From Marinobacter sp. THAF197a (GTDB taxonomy: Bacteria; Pseudomonadota; Gammaproteobacteria; Pseudomonadales; Oleiphilaceae): 64,000 bases of DNA. The position numbers were made by a program, and so were the translations under genes. Positions 1 to 8,684 of this stretch are shown here, one piece after another. Where the stretch lies: NCBI RefSeq assembly GCF_009363275.1, contig NZ_CP045324.1, positions 2,790,001 through 2,854,000 on the forward strand, written 5' to 3'. The notes below the pieces were generated by a model. That model saw only the letters and a program-made list of their open reading frames with translations, was not told the DNA's origin and searched no databases. Position 1 is the stretch's first letter. Each line of letters begins with the position of its first letter.

Positions 1-2510
1 GCCACGCCGCGACCATCGATCTGCAGGGGCGGTGCGTTGGCCAGCAAGCCCTGGTCCTTCCAGTACTGCAATTGGTTCACCCGGGGGAAGCCGCCCTGCC
101 CTGCGGTGCCCATGAACTCCGATTCCGGTCGATAAGCCCGGTTCAGGTTGCGGGGTTTGGGGCCGATGGGGGCAGCGCCCGCTTCCTGATCGTCATTGGA
201 ATGACAGGTGATGCACTGGTTCTGGTTGGGAATGGCATAGCTGTCTGTGGATCCGGCCAGCAGTTTGCCGGTGTGCTGGTCTTGATAGTGCCAGCTCACG
301 CTGCGGGTTTCGCCACCGGGGACCAGCTTCGCTACTTTCTGGCCATTGGCATCCGTTGTCCAGCTATAGGTGGGGCCACTCCACACCGCCTTGCCACTCT
401 GGGAGGTGCGCTTGATTAACAGGCGGGTTTCCACCAGTTCCTCTGTACCCTTGCTTTCGTCGGTAAAGGCGAAGGTTTTAGCGATCACGGTGCCAGTGGG
501 GAAGTGAATGGTGCCGTTCAGGTTACCGCCGTTCTGGCCATCCACATACAACGCTTTGGTGCCGGGCGGGATGAATGCGACCCGGTACTTGGTGGCATAG
601 TCTGAGAACAGCTTGGAATTGAGGACAAACGGCACACCGCCTTCGTGGGGCATGCTCCGGGGATCCTGTGCGTCTGCAAACAGGTTGTACTGGTCCAGTC
701 TGGGGCAATCCACGGCCAGGGCCTCGCGGTTGATCTGGCCGTCGGCAACCGGCGCTTCACACAGCTGGTTGATGAATTCTTCGGAAGGTGCTGGATCTAT
801 GCCTCCACTGCGCTCAAACGGGGGAATGGTCACCCGGGGCAGGCTGGCCAGGGTGCGGCCGAAGCGGGCCTGGCAGTCGTGTACGCTCATATCCGAATCG
901 GCAAAGAATTCAGTCGGGCCGGTGAGGATGTCGCTCAGGCTCTGCCAGGAGAGCAGTGATGGGTCTGGGTCCATTGCCGCAAATAACAGCTCAAGGCCGC
1001 GGGTGCCGTGGAAGTTCATGTAGGCAAGGCTGTCGCTGGAAAACTCGTTGCTGTGAATACAGGCGCCCCATTCCGGCAGTTTACGGTTGCCCTGGTTGTC
1101 AAATTTGTAGGCGTTGTACAGGCACTCGGGGTTGGGGTGCTCGTTGGTATGAATCGGCTTGCCATTGGCTTTTTTCGGCACTGGCTGGCCATTGGCATCC
1201 ACCGGGTAGGGGCAATCGGCATCCAGCTCATCCAACAGTCCGTCCCAGACAATATGGGCGCCCTTCCCCGGCCGGTTGATGTTCTTGATGCCGATGAGTG
1301 TGGGCAGCACGGTTTCCACCTCGCCCTCCACCAGCACTTTTTCCAGATTGGGCGGCGGCAGATCGTAGCCGGAGTTCTTCATTACGTTGTTGTGAATGTG
1401 AAGGCCTTCGGTGTAGGGGTCCAGCTTTTTGTCTGAGGTTTTGCCCTTGCCGTCGATCAGCTCGTAGCTGGTGTAGATGATCGCTGCGGTGCTGTTGTCT
1501 TCGAAGAGGTTGTTGTATATCTCGATGTTGTCGTAACCCAGGGTGATGAACCCGGTGCCCCGGGGTACCGCAGAGACGATGCCGCTGGGGGCAAAGTTGT
1601 AGGTGTTGTTGTTACGGGAGATGTTATTGAGCATCACCGAGGTGTCGCCGTACTGGGTGATGTTTTCCAGGTCGTAGATCAGGAAACCTCCGGTGTTGCA
1701 TTCCGCCAGGTTGCTGTCGTATTCCCCGCCCTGCACGTTTTCGATCTCGAAACCCATGACGTTATAGGCGGCGCGGCTGTTGCGGATAATGGCGTTATTG
1801 GTCTGGCCAACGTAGATGCCGGCGTCTGAGGCGCCGATGGATTCGGAGTTATCCACCAGAATGTTTTCCGACTCCACGGGGTAGATACCGTAACGGCCAC
1901 TGGAGGCACTGGGCACGTAATCCGGCGTTGGGTCGCCCTCGTTGAATGGCGGGCTGGTGCACTCCACGTGCAGCCGGCTGGCGACGTTATCCCTGGTGAT
2001 AGGCTCACCGCCACCGGACCAGATAGCGCGGACATTGAGCAGGGTGCCCCACTTGACGCCCTTCAGCTTGAAGGCATCGCCCGGGGAATCCAGGATGGTG
2101 AGATCCTTCACGGTAATGCCCCTTACATTCAACACTTCCAGACCGGTCACGTTGTCGCTGTTGCGGAAATTCAGCACGGTCTCATCCTTGCCGCAACCGC
2201 GAATCTCCACGTCTTCCGTGGCCTGGATCAGCAGGCCATGGTAAAGCTCGAAATAGCCACAACCGAATTCCAGGCTATCGCCAGGGCGCAGCTGAATCAT
2301 CGCCGCCACCATGTCTTCCGTGGCCTGTTCACCAGGCGCCACCTGGAACACCCGGCCTTCACTGAACCTTGGCGGTTGCTCCGTTTCCTGGCCCGGCCGG
2401 TTGGCATCGGTCCGGTCATTACCCGACGACCCGCCAAAACAACCGGACAACAGCAGCACTGCGCTGATCCCCAGCACCGCAAAACCTGACGTTCTCAGTC
2501 TCTGTATCAT
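1..2510 (-). CDS. Beta-helix lipoprotein continuing into an SO2930-type cytochrome-like domain (3' end outside window)
   Basis: Open from the ATG at 2510 to the window edge with no stop (about 836 codons visible). The N-terminus is a lipoprotein signal with lipobox LLSGC, so the product should be exported and lipidated. Residues about 45-400 are short Asn/Ile-rich turns typical of a right-handed parallel beta-helix (as in the TIGR03805 family). From about residue 590 the sequence changes to one recalling SO2930-family (TIGR03806) c-type cytochromes: the stretch around LFSDYATKYR, then PPGTKALY, ETRLLIKR, and a heme motif CITCH near residue 765. The two families are usually separate neighbouring genes, so this looks like a fusion. 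I read the frame at the start, middle and edge and found it consistent. Role unknown; the domain names come from recognition, not a search. Confidence 0.75.
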   Translation of the reverse strand, partial: MIQRLRTSGFAVLGISAVLLLSGCFGGSSGNDRTDANRPGQETEQPPRFSEGRVFQVAPGEQATEDMVAAMIQLRPGDSLEFGCGYFELYHGLLIQATEDVEIRGCGKDETVLNFRNSDNVTGLEVLNVRGITVKDLTILDSPGDAFKLKGVKWGTLLNVRAIWSGGGEPITRDNVASRLHVECTSPPFNEGDPTPDYVPSASSGRYGIYPVESENILVDNSESIGASDAGIYVGQTNNAIIRNSRAAYNVMGFEIENVQGGEYDSNLAECNTGGFLIYDLENITQYGDTSVMLNNISRNNNTYNFAPSGIVSAVPRGTGFITLGYDNIEIYNNLFEDNSTAAIIYTSYELIDGKGKTSDKKLDPYTEGLHIHNNVMKNSGYDLPPPNLEKVLVEGEVETVLPTLIGIKNINRPGKGAHIVWDGLLDELDADCPYPVDANGQPVPKKANGKPIHTNEHPNPECLYNAYKFDNQGNRKLPEWGACIHSNEFSSDSLAYMNFHGTRGLELLFAAMDPDPSLLSWQSLSDILTGPTEFFADSDMSVHDCQARFGRTLASLPRVTIPPFERSGGIDPAPSEEFINQLCEAPVADGQINREALAVDCPRLDQYNLFADAQDPRSMPHEGGVPFVLNSKLFSDYATKYRVAFIPPGTKALYVDGQNGGNLNGTIHFPTGTVIAKTFAFTDESKGTEELVETRLLIKRTSQSGKAVWSGPTYSWTTDANGQKVAKLVPGGETRSVSWHYQDQHTGKLLAGSTDSYAIPNQNQCITCHSNDDQEAGAAPIGPKPRNLNRAYRPESEFMGTAGQGGFPRVNQLQYWKDQGLLANAPPLQIDGRGV

Positions 2511-2533
2511 GGCAATTATCCTTCTTCTTATAT

Positions 2534-2594
2534 TTTTGGGGTCAGACCCCAAGACATTTGGTGGTGCGAAATGTCCGGGGGTCTGACCCCAATT
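2534..2594. repeat. Family A palindromic repeat, copy A1
   Basis: A long imperfect hairpin: GGGGTCAGACCCC, then AAGACATTT, an 8-9 base loop, GAAATGTCC and GGGGTCTGACCCC. The right arm ends four bases before the stop codon of the lipoprotein gene that follows. The same layout recurs at six other places in the window. It could act as a bidirectional terminator; no T-run is needed to see the structure. Confidence 0.9.
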
Positions 2595-5078
2595 TCATAG
2601 CGGGGCGTTTTCGATGCGTTCCCACATGCGCAGGTAGGCTTCGGCCGAGGTGAAGAGTTGGTTGACGGCGTCGTCGATCAGCTCTTGCGGGCGGTCCGAG
2701 TGGAGCATCATGTCGGCGATCTGGTCTGGGTAGAGGCCGTAGTGGGCCACGCCTCGGCCGTCGTAGAGGCCGAATTCCCGGTCGCCGGTTTTTTGTTTGT
2801 GGAACACCACGCGGCCATCCACGGAGGTGAACGGGTACAGCCTGGCTTCGTCTTCGGCGCTGCCGGGGTTGTTGGCAAGCTGGGCGATGCCGTTGACGTC
2901 AGAGGCAAAGCCAGCGCCGCCGAAGGGGCCCACTTTCTGGTCGTCCGGGCGTGGGCGGTTGCCATCCCGGACCAGCTTATCGACCCAGTCTTCACGAGTG
3001 CCACCGAACGAGGCGGTGATGCCACCCTGGGCGGCGATACGGTCTCGCAGGGCTTCGGTGCCACCCCAGCCGCCGTGGCTGTTGATCACCGGATATCCCA
3101 GCTTCTGAGTGATGTCGAGGATACGGGCAGCGGCTTTGCGGCTGATGTGGTCGGTTTCGATCATCATCTTTCGGCGGACCAGTTCCTGGATGAGGAAGTC
3201 GCCCAGGTCTGTGAGGCCACGACGGTTACACAGGTGTCCGGTGCCCTGGCGTGGGTCCAGGGCTTTGAGTTCTTCAGGTGTTTCCGGGAAGCGGTCGCCC
3301 AGGTAGTCAATCTGGAACAGCAACTGATCCAGGATGCCAAAGGCCTGCATGTCGGCATTCTGATCGGTTTCGTCGCCGACGTATTCGGTGCCTTCCGGGC
3401 ACTCTTCAAATTCGATGGGATGACCGGTTTCCAGCAGGTTGCCGCCATAGAGCACGGCACCGATACCAATACCGGAGGAAAGGTCCGGCAGATGGCCGCC
3501 GAACGCGTTGTCGAATTTGTGCACGGGGAACATGTTACGAACCCCCAGTTGATAGAGCTGGTCCAGTCGCTCCACGATGTCTTGCGCGGTGCATTCGGGG
3601 ACGCCCATGAACTCGCCGCAGCGCATGACTTTCGACATCTCGATGCCCAGCACCACAGCCATCTTGCCCTCACCGATCACTTCCCTGGCCTGCGCCGGGC
3701 TGGTGACAATCTGGAACCAGCCTTCACCGGGACCGCCGTGCTGCGCGTCTATGTAGTTCTGCATTTCATACATGCGCTGGATTTGCAGCAGGATGGCTTC
3801 CATGGGGTCGCAGTCATTCTGCTTCTGGGGGTTGATGCCGCAGAGCACTTCGTTATGAACCAGATGGTTGACCAGGATTTTCATGCCGGAGTAATGGGCT
3901 CGCTCTAACCAGCGGTAGTAACTCTGATGGTGTTGCAGGGAATTGAAGCGAGGCCAATCGTTGAAGGTTGGCCATCCCTGGGTGTCGTGGGGCCCGGTGC
4001 CACTGGTAACGAGCTCCAGGAAGCCTGTGGTACCCCAGGGACCATGGGCTACCTCACAGTTTTCCAGGGCATGGGTAACGCCGAATTTATGGAACGGAGC
4101 GCCATAATTAACGCGGCCGCCGATGAATTCATAGGCCGAGATGTGGGAGTGAGTGTCTACGTACCCGAAGATATCGTCGTTATCAATGCCTTTAATGTTT
4201 TTGAAGCGGTCAACCTCTCTCAGGTACACCGCCGGGCCGCGCTTGTCGGCCACTTCCAGACTGAGGTCGGCTTCGGGGTAATCAGCACAACCTTGGGCTG
4301 GCTCAAAAGTGAAGGCATTGCTGGTATCACGCAACGATGGTGACGACAGGGTTAAACCCTCTTCCGAGGCGCCCAGCATCAACCCGGTGACGGCAGAGGT
4401 GAGCGTATACTCACTGTCTTGCAGCTTGTTGAGCTTCCAGACCGCCAGATCGTTCGGGCTATCTACCGTTGCCAGCGCCGGGCGCACGTCTGTATTGGCC
4501 AGCTGGTCCCCAGCGTATTCCAGGCTTTCACCCAGTTCCCGCAGCAACCCGCCCAGCGGGGCAATCGGGTCTAACAATAAATTAGTGGTATCCCCCAACC
4601 CGGCCACCAGATAGCTTAGCTCGCCAATGAACATGCCGGTGGTATCCAGAAATTCGCCACCGGGATCACTGATGCCCAGCAGTTCAAATTGCCCAGCTTG
4701 GCCGGCTTCGCGCTGATAATCCGACATCAACAGATAGGCACCGAGTTCGGTAGGCCGCAGATAGAAACGGGCAGCCTGACTGGCGTTATTGGTTACGCCG
4801 TAGGTCTCGCCCGTGCTTTCCGAGATAAACCGGCCGTCGGCCTTCAGGTTGTAGCAACCGTTGGCAAAGGCAAAGCGGGTGTTTTCGTAGGCATAAGGTT
4901 TGGTTGTCTTGCCTGGTGGCAGGTCGGGGGCTGAATTACCGGAACCCGGGCGCTGCTCGTTATTTGGGGTTGCCGTTGGAGAAGAATCACCACCGCCGCC
5001 ACCACAGGCGGACAACAGAAGTATGGAACTTGCACAAACCGCCGAAACCAGCAGACGCTGGCGCGCTAAAATGGCCAC
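2595..5078 (-). CDS. Large lipoprotein with metal-dependent hydrolase-like C-terminal domain
   Basis: The GTG start at 5078 is preceded by GGAG with seven-base spacing. The signal peptide ends in a lipobox (LLSAC) followed by a Gly/Ser linker, so this is an envelope lipoprotein of 827 residues. Residues about 60-280 are beta-rich and internally repetitive, possibly trefoil-like. From about residue 305 a TIM-barrel hydrolase is suggested by an HxH motif (VDTHSHIS) and later histidine-bearing segments VHKFDNAFGG, IETDHIS and INSHGGWGG, which recall amidohydrolase/M19-type metal sites. I do not recognise the exact family and no substrate can be assigned. It sits between the beta-helix lipoprotein and the DUF1329 gene on the same strand, 84 bp upstream of the former with repeat A1 between them. 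Confidence 0.75.
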   Translation of the reverse strand: MAILARQRLLVSAVCASSILLLSACGGGGGDSSPTATPNNEQRPGSGNSAPDLPPGKTTKPYAYENTRFAFANGCYNLKADGRFISESTGETYGVTNNASQAARFYLRPTELGAYLLMSDYQREAGQAGQFELLGISDPGGEFLDTTGMFIGELSYLVAGLGDTTNLLLDPIAPLGGLLRELGESLEYAGDQLANTDVRPALATVDSPNDLAVWKLNKLQDSEYTLTSAVTGLMLGASEEGLTLSSPSLRDTSNAFTFEPAQGCADYPEADLSLEVADKRGPAVYLREVDRFKNIKGIDNDDIFGYVDTHSHISAYEFIGGRVNYGAPFHKFGVTHALENCEVAHGPWGTTGFLELVTSGTGPHDTQGWPTFNDWPRFNSLQHHQSYYRWLERAHYSGMKILVNHLVHNEVLCGINPQKQNDCDPMEAILLQIQRMYEMQNYIDAQHGGPGEGWFQIVTSPAQAREVIGEGKMAVVLGIEMSKVMRCGEFMGVPECTAQDIVERLDQLYQLGVRNMFPVHKFDNAFGGHLPDLSSGIGIGAVLYGGNLLETGHPIEFEECPEGTEYVGDETDQNADMQAFGILDQLLFQIDYLGDRFPETPEELKALDPRQGTGHLCNRRGLTDLGDFLIQELVRRKMMIETDHISRKAAARILDITQKLGYPVINSHGGWGGTEALRDRIAAQGGITASFGGTREDWVDKLVRDGNRPRPDDQKVGPFGGAGFASDVNGIAQLANNPGSAEDEARLYPFTSVDGRVVFHKQKTGDREFGLYDGRGVAHYGLYPDQIADMMLHSDRPQELIDDAVNQLFTSAEAYLRMWERIENAPL

Positions 5079-5239
5079 GTTATGTCTCCTTTACGGACTT
5101 CGAGTCCTTCTTGTTTTCGTATCGCACTACATATCTTATGCTTAATTATTAACCAAAAATAACAAGACGTCACGTCTTACAAAGAGGCATTGCGGGCCAA
5201 TCTTTTAGGCGCGGGGAAAGTTGATGAACAGGGAGGGGG

Positions 5240-5270
5240 AAGGAAGAGCCCGCCCCGACCGGGGCGGGCA
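5240..5270 (-). terminator. GC-rich hairpin after the first DUF1329 gene
   Basis: A stem GCCCGCCCCG / CGGGGCGGGC (5248-5269) lies 25 bases beyond the DUF1329 stop. On the minus strand it is followed by a pyrimidine run (TCTTCCTTCCCC). Likely a terminator for the lipase-DUF1302-DUF1329 transcript, although the T-tract is interrupted. Confidence 0.6.
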
Positions 5271-5293
5271 GAAGGTATAAGACGGCGAATCTG

Positions 5294-6658
5294 TTAACGA
5301 ACACCCGCCCGGCGCAGGGCAGCCGGAGTGTAATCGTTGGAGCGCGCGGTAACGCCATAGGTGTACGGGTCACTCTCTTCATTGCTCAGCCCCATCACCA
5401 GGTAGCGACCAGACATCAGGTCATAGAGGGTTTCGGCAGCGTAGGCCGGCACGTTGATGTCGTAGCCCTGAACGTGGTGGGACTCTGCAACGCGCCACAG
5501 GTCACCACGGCCGTCATAGTGATCTACCACGGCAATCTGCCAGGAATCTTCATCCACGAAGAAGTCTCGACGAGCATAAATGTGCCGCTCTCCATCTTTC
5601 AGAGTTGCGCGCACGTGCCATACCCGATGCAGCTCGTAGCGAGTGACCGACGGGTTGATGTGGCCCGGCTGGATGATGTCATTGTAGCTCAGGTCACGGG
5701 ACGCCAGGCGGTATGAGTTGTACGGGATGTACATTTCCTTCTTGCCCACCAGTTCCCAGTTGTAACGGTCTGGCGCGCCGTTGAACAGGTCCAGGTTATC
5801 GGAAGTCCGCTGGCCGTCAGCTGCAGTACCCGGGCCGTCATAGGCCACCTGCGGTGCCCGGCGAACGCGGCGCTGGCCGGAGTTGTACAGCCACGCGCGG
5901 CGCCCTTCTTTTACCTGGTCCAGGGTTTCGTGAACCAGCAGTACGTTACCCGCCAGGCGAGACGGTGCTGTGATCACCTGTTTGAAGTAAAACAGGACGT
6001 TGTCATCCATACCCGGCTTGTAATCCGCCAGCTCGACCCGATCCGTCAGGTGCTCGGTGAATTTCACCGGGCTGAAATCGCCGTTGGCTTGGGGCGTTAC
6101 CTGAGCCACGTTACGGATGATGGAGCCACCCCGGTAACGGGTGATGTGGTTAAAGATCACTTCCTGCCCCTTCTGAGGGATCGGGAAAGGCACGCCTCGC
6201 TCATAGTTCTGCAGGCCGTTGCCATCCTGTGTCAGTGACACCGTGGTAGCATTTTCCTTCGCCAGGCCCATCAACTCCTGTGGGTAGGTGGACGTGCGGC
6301 GGGTTTCATACACCGGAATCGAGAAGGTGCTGTAGGTTTTGATCATCGCCACCTGGCCAGGGGACAGGTTGTCTGCGTACTGGTCCACGTTGCTCTGATC
6401 AATCACGAACTTCACTTCGTCATTCGGGAACGGGTCCGGGTAAATACCCTGCTGAGGCTGATTGACGCCGGGGTCGGTCAAACCACCATCCCAGGCCGGG
6501 ATGGCGCCGCCGTTGCCGGCCTTTTCAGCGCCAATTGGCGTCAGCTCGTTACCCAGCTTGGCCGCTTCGGATTCGGATACCGCAGCTATGGCTGCAGAAG
6601 CTCCGAACAGGGACAGCGCAATGGCGCCGGCAATGAGGTGTTTCTTGTGGGTTTTCAT
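5294..6658 (-). CDS. DUF1329 periplasmic/outer-membrane protein, copy 1
   Basis: A 454-residue member of the DUF1329 family (LolB-like fold by family knowledge). I chose the ATG at 6658 because AGGAG precedes it and it opens a clean Sec signal peptide (MKTHKKHLIAG... SAAIA); an ATG 27 bases upstream overlaps the preceding stop. Family-typical blocks are LTPIGAEKAGNGG, VLLVHETLDQVKE, GQRRVRRAPQVAYDGPGTA and YELHRVWHVRATLKDGERH, ending DYTPAALRRAGVR. It follows the DUF1302 gene by 26 bases, the usual pairing. The pair is often found with catabolism of hydrophobic compounds; the molecular role is not established, and a carrier of hydrophobic molecules is an inference. A paralogue lies at 52.3-53.6 kb. 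Confidence 0.9.
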   Translation of the reverse strand: MKTHKKHLIAGAIALSLFGASAAIAAVSESEAAKLGNELTPIGAEKAGNGGAIPAWDGGLTDPGVNQPQQGIYPDPFPNDEVKFVIDQSNVDQYADNLSPGQVAMIKTYSTFSIPVYETRRTSTYPQELMGLAKENATTVSLTQDGNGLQNYERGVPFPIPQKGQEVIFNHITRYRGGSIIRNVAQVTPQANGDFSPVKFTEHLTDRVELADYKPGMDDNVLFYFKQVITAPSRLAGNVLLVHETLDQVKEGRRAWLYNSGQRRVRRAPQVAYDGPGTAADGQRTSDNLDLFNGAPDRYNWELVGKKEMYIPYNSYRLASRDLSYNDIIQPGHINPSVTRYELHRVWHVRATLKDGERHIYARRDFFVDEDSWQIAVVDHYDGRGDLWRVAESHHVQGYDINVPAYAAETLYDLMSGRYLVMGLSNEESDPYTYGVTARSNDYTPAALRRAGVR

Positions 6659-6684
6659 GGTTGATACTCCTGTTATTTTAGCCA

Positions 6685-8589
6685 TTAGAATGAGTAGGAG
6701 ATGCTGGCCGCGATAAAGTCGCGATCCGAGATTTCGTTGTATTTGCCACCAAAGAAGTTGGTGTAGCTGATCGAGCCGGAGTAGCGGTTCTGGTAGTTGG
6801 CATCCACTCCGATACTCACGGACTTGTTACCTTCCTTGAAGTTGCCGCCTGGGTCTGGCGCGTAGCCTTTTACGTCGTGTGAAAGAACCAGCTTTGGCAG
6901 CAGGTTGATGCCGGCAAAGGCGTTGGAGTAATCCAGCGCAAACAGTGCCCGGTAACCCCAGGAGAAGGATGTGGTGAACCCGTCGCCACCGCAGTTGGTG
7001 GGGTTAATGTTCAGGCGAGTGGTTTCATCACCCGGGCCCTGGCTACAGAAATCACCGGTGAAGGATTCACCGTCCAGTGGAACCGGGCCGACGCCAAATA
7101 GGCCAGAGCGACCATAACGAGCTTCACTCTTATCGGGTAAGTCATGCACATAGGTAGCGCCAAGCTCGGCGATGGCAATAAAGCGGTCCGCGCCAACCAC
7201 CCTGTCCACGAAGTGGATAAAGGTTGCTTGGGCCTGAGAAACGTCGTAACGATCGAAGCCATCCACCGGCTTACCTGCGTAATTAAAGCCTGGGTCGCTG
7301 GCTTGCACGCGTTGCTCCAGCTTACTGACTACCTGCCCATCAGGACCACGCTGCTGAATGCCACCGTAGATCAACTCAAAGGTATTCCACTGAATAGGCT
7401 GATTGGGACGGAAGCTGTATTCCGCACCAAACGATGTGCCTGTGGGGAGCGTGGTGTTGATGCTGATACCGTAGAGTTCGATGCCCTTGGGGTAATCGAT
7501 GTAGTAGCTGGGAAAACGGGAGAACGGCAGATCAGGATCGTTGATCTGACCTGCTTCCGGTGATTCCGGGTTTGCCACGATACCGCTGATGAACGGTAGC
7601 CGGCTGTGGTAACGCAGGTAGTAGAACCCGAGTTCGGAATCCAGTGCCGGCACGTACCAGCGCAGTGCTACACCAAACTGGTCTCGATCGCCAGGCTCTA
7701 CGTCACCTTCGCGAGGCGCCACAAACCCTTCCTCAAATGCCTGGGCATCGGGCACCTGCCCTGCCAGAAGCACTGGGCCACAGCCGTCAGAAGCCACGTC
7801 TGCGGTTGAGAAAAAGGTGCCACAATCATCAACCTTGAACGGTTCCCACTCAAGCTGAACGTAGGCTTCGAGCGTTATCTCCGGAGTCAGGCCTACAGAG
7901 GTGTAAACCATGTTGACCGGCAAAAGCACATCCTTCAGTTCTGCCCCCGGGGTGCGAAAGGCCCCGGCATCAATCGGGTTTATCGAGTTTATGCCACCCA
8001 GGATAAACGTACTCTCACCCCAACTGACCACCTGCCGCCCAACCCGGGCAGAGACAGGCACATTGCCCGCGTACCAGTCCGTAAATATGTAGGCATCGAG
8101 CAGATCGACCCCTGCAGCGTTGTCTTTGGCCTCGGGGTTCAGCTCACGGCGCTGGCCCACGGGGTCGACAGCGCGTTTGTTGTCCTTGAGTTCGAAATCA
8201 TAGTAGTAGGAGCCGCGAACCAGAGCGCCAATCCGGGTGAGGTAATCACTGTTTGGCCGGTAGTCGAGGAACAACTCCGAGCGGCCCCGCAGAATCTGCG
8301 AGTAGGGGTCACCTTTCTTGAAGTTCAGGTTGCCATCGTCAAAGTTGTTGGACGAGGCACCGGTATTGCTGAATGCAAACTCCGGCCCGAGGTTGCCCTG
8401 TGAGATAAGGTCTGGGTCCTGGTCTTCCACACGAACGGCGATACCGGCAGTTAATGTGGTGCTGAAGGACGCATCGATGCCATAGACATTGAAATCAATG
8501 GCCGCTGCGGGCGAGGCAAGCAGTGCAGATATTGCCGCTGCCAGGCCTGAGTTACGAGCTTTGAATCGTTTGTAGTTTGTTGTTGTCAT
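6685..8589 (-). CDS. DUF1302 outer-membrane protein, copy 1
   Basis: A 634-residue DUF1302 protein. The start at 8589 (MTTTNYKRFK) has GGAG nine bases upstream; an in-frame start 36 bases earlier lacks this. A signal peptide ends near SPAAA. The rest is rich in alternating hydrophobic/polar strands and ends in the outer-membrane signature ISYSF with terminal Phe, so a beta-barrel in the outer membrane is likely. Motifs shared with copy 2 include NFDDGNLNFKKGDPYS, RVGRQVVSWGESTFI, SELGFYYLRYHSRLP and FFGGKYNEISDRDF. The gene lies 95 bases after the lipase gene and 26 bases before DUF1329 on the same strand, so all three are probably co-transcribed. Likely role: passage of a hydrophobic substrate across the outer membrane (inference). 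Confidence 0.9.
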   Translation of the reverse strand: MTTTNYKRFKARNSGLAAAISALLASPAAAIDFNVYGIDASFSTTLTAGIAVRVEDQDPDLISQGNLGPEFAFSNTGASSNNFDDGNLNFKKGDPYSQILRGRSELFLDYRPNSDYLTRIGALVRGSYYYDFELKDNKRAVDPVGQRRELNPEAKDNAAGVDLLDAYIFTDWYAGNVPVSARVGRQVVSWGESTFILGGINSINPIDAGAFRTPGAELKDVLLPVNMVYTSVGLTPEITLEAYVQLEWEPFKVDDCGTFFSTADVASDGCGPVLLAGQVPDAQAFEEGFVAPREGDVEPGDRDQFGVALRWYVPALDSELGFYYLRYHSRLPFISGIVANPESPEAGQINDPDLPFSRFPSYYIDYPKGIELYGISINTTLPTGTSFGAEYSFRPNQPIQWNTFELIYGGIQQRGPDGQVVSKLEQRVQASDPGFNYAGKPVDGFDRYDVSQAQATFIHFVDRVVGADRFIAIAELGATYVHDLPDKSEARYGRSGLFGVGPVPLDGESFTGDFCSQGPGDETTRLNINPTNCGGDGFTTSFSWGYRALFALDYSNAFAGINLLPKLVLSHDVKGYAPDPGGNFKEGNKSVSIGVDANYQNRYSGSISYTNFFGGKYNEISDRDFIAASISYSF

Positions 8590-8684
8590 GATACTGCTCC
8601 AGTGTCTGGGTTGCCCCGGCGACACCTTGGCCGGGGCAACTGATAGCCGGTTTGAATAAGAGAGCTAGCGGTGTGAATGGAGGC

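Noticed and set aside
2658..3908. Long plus-strand frame of 416 codons
   Set aside because: It lies antisense to the lipoprotein hydrolase gene, which has a lipobox, a ribosome site and metal motifs; the antisense frame has none.
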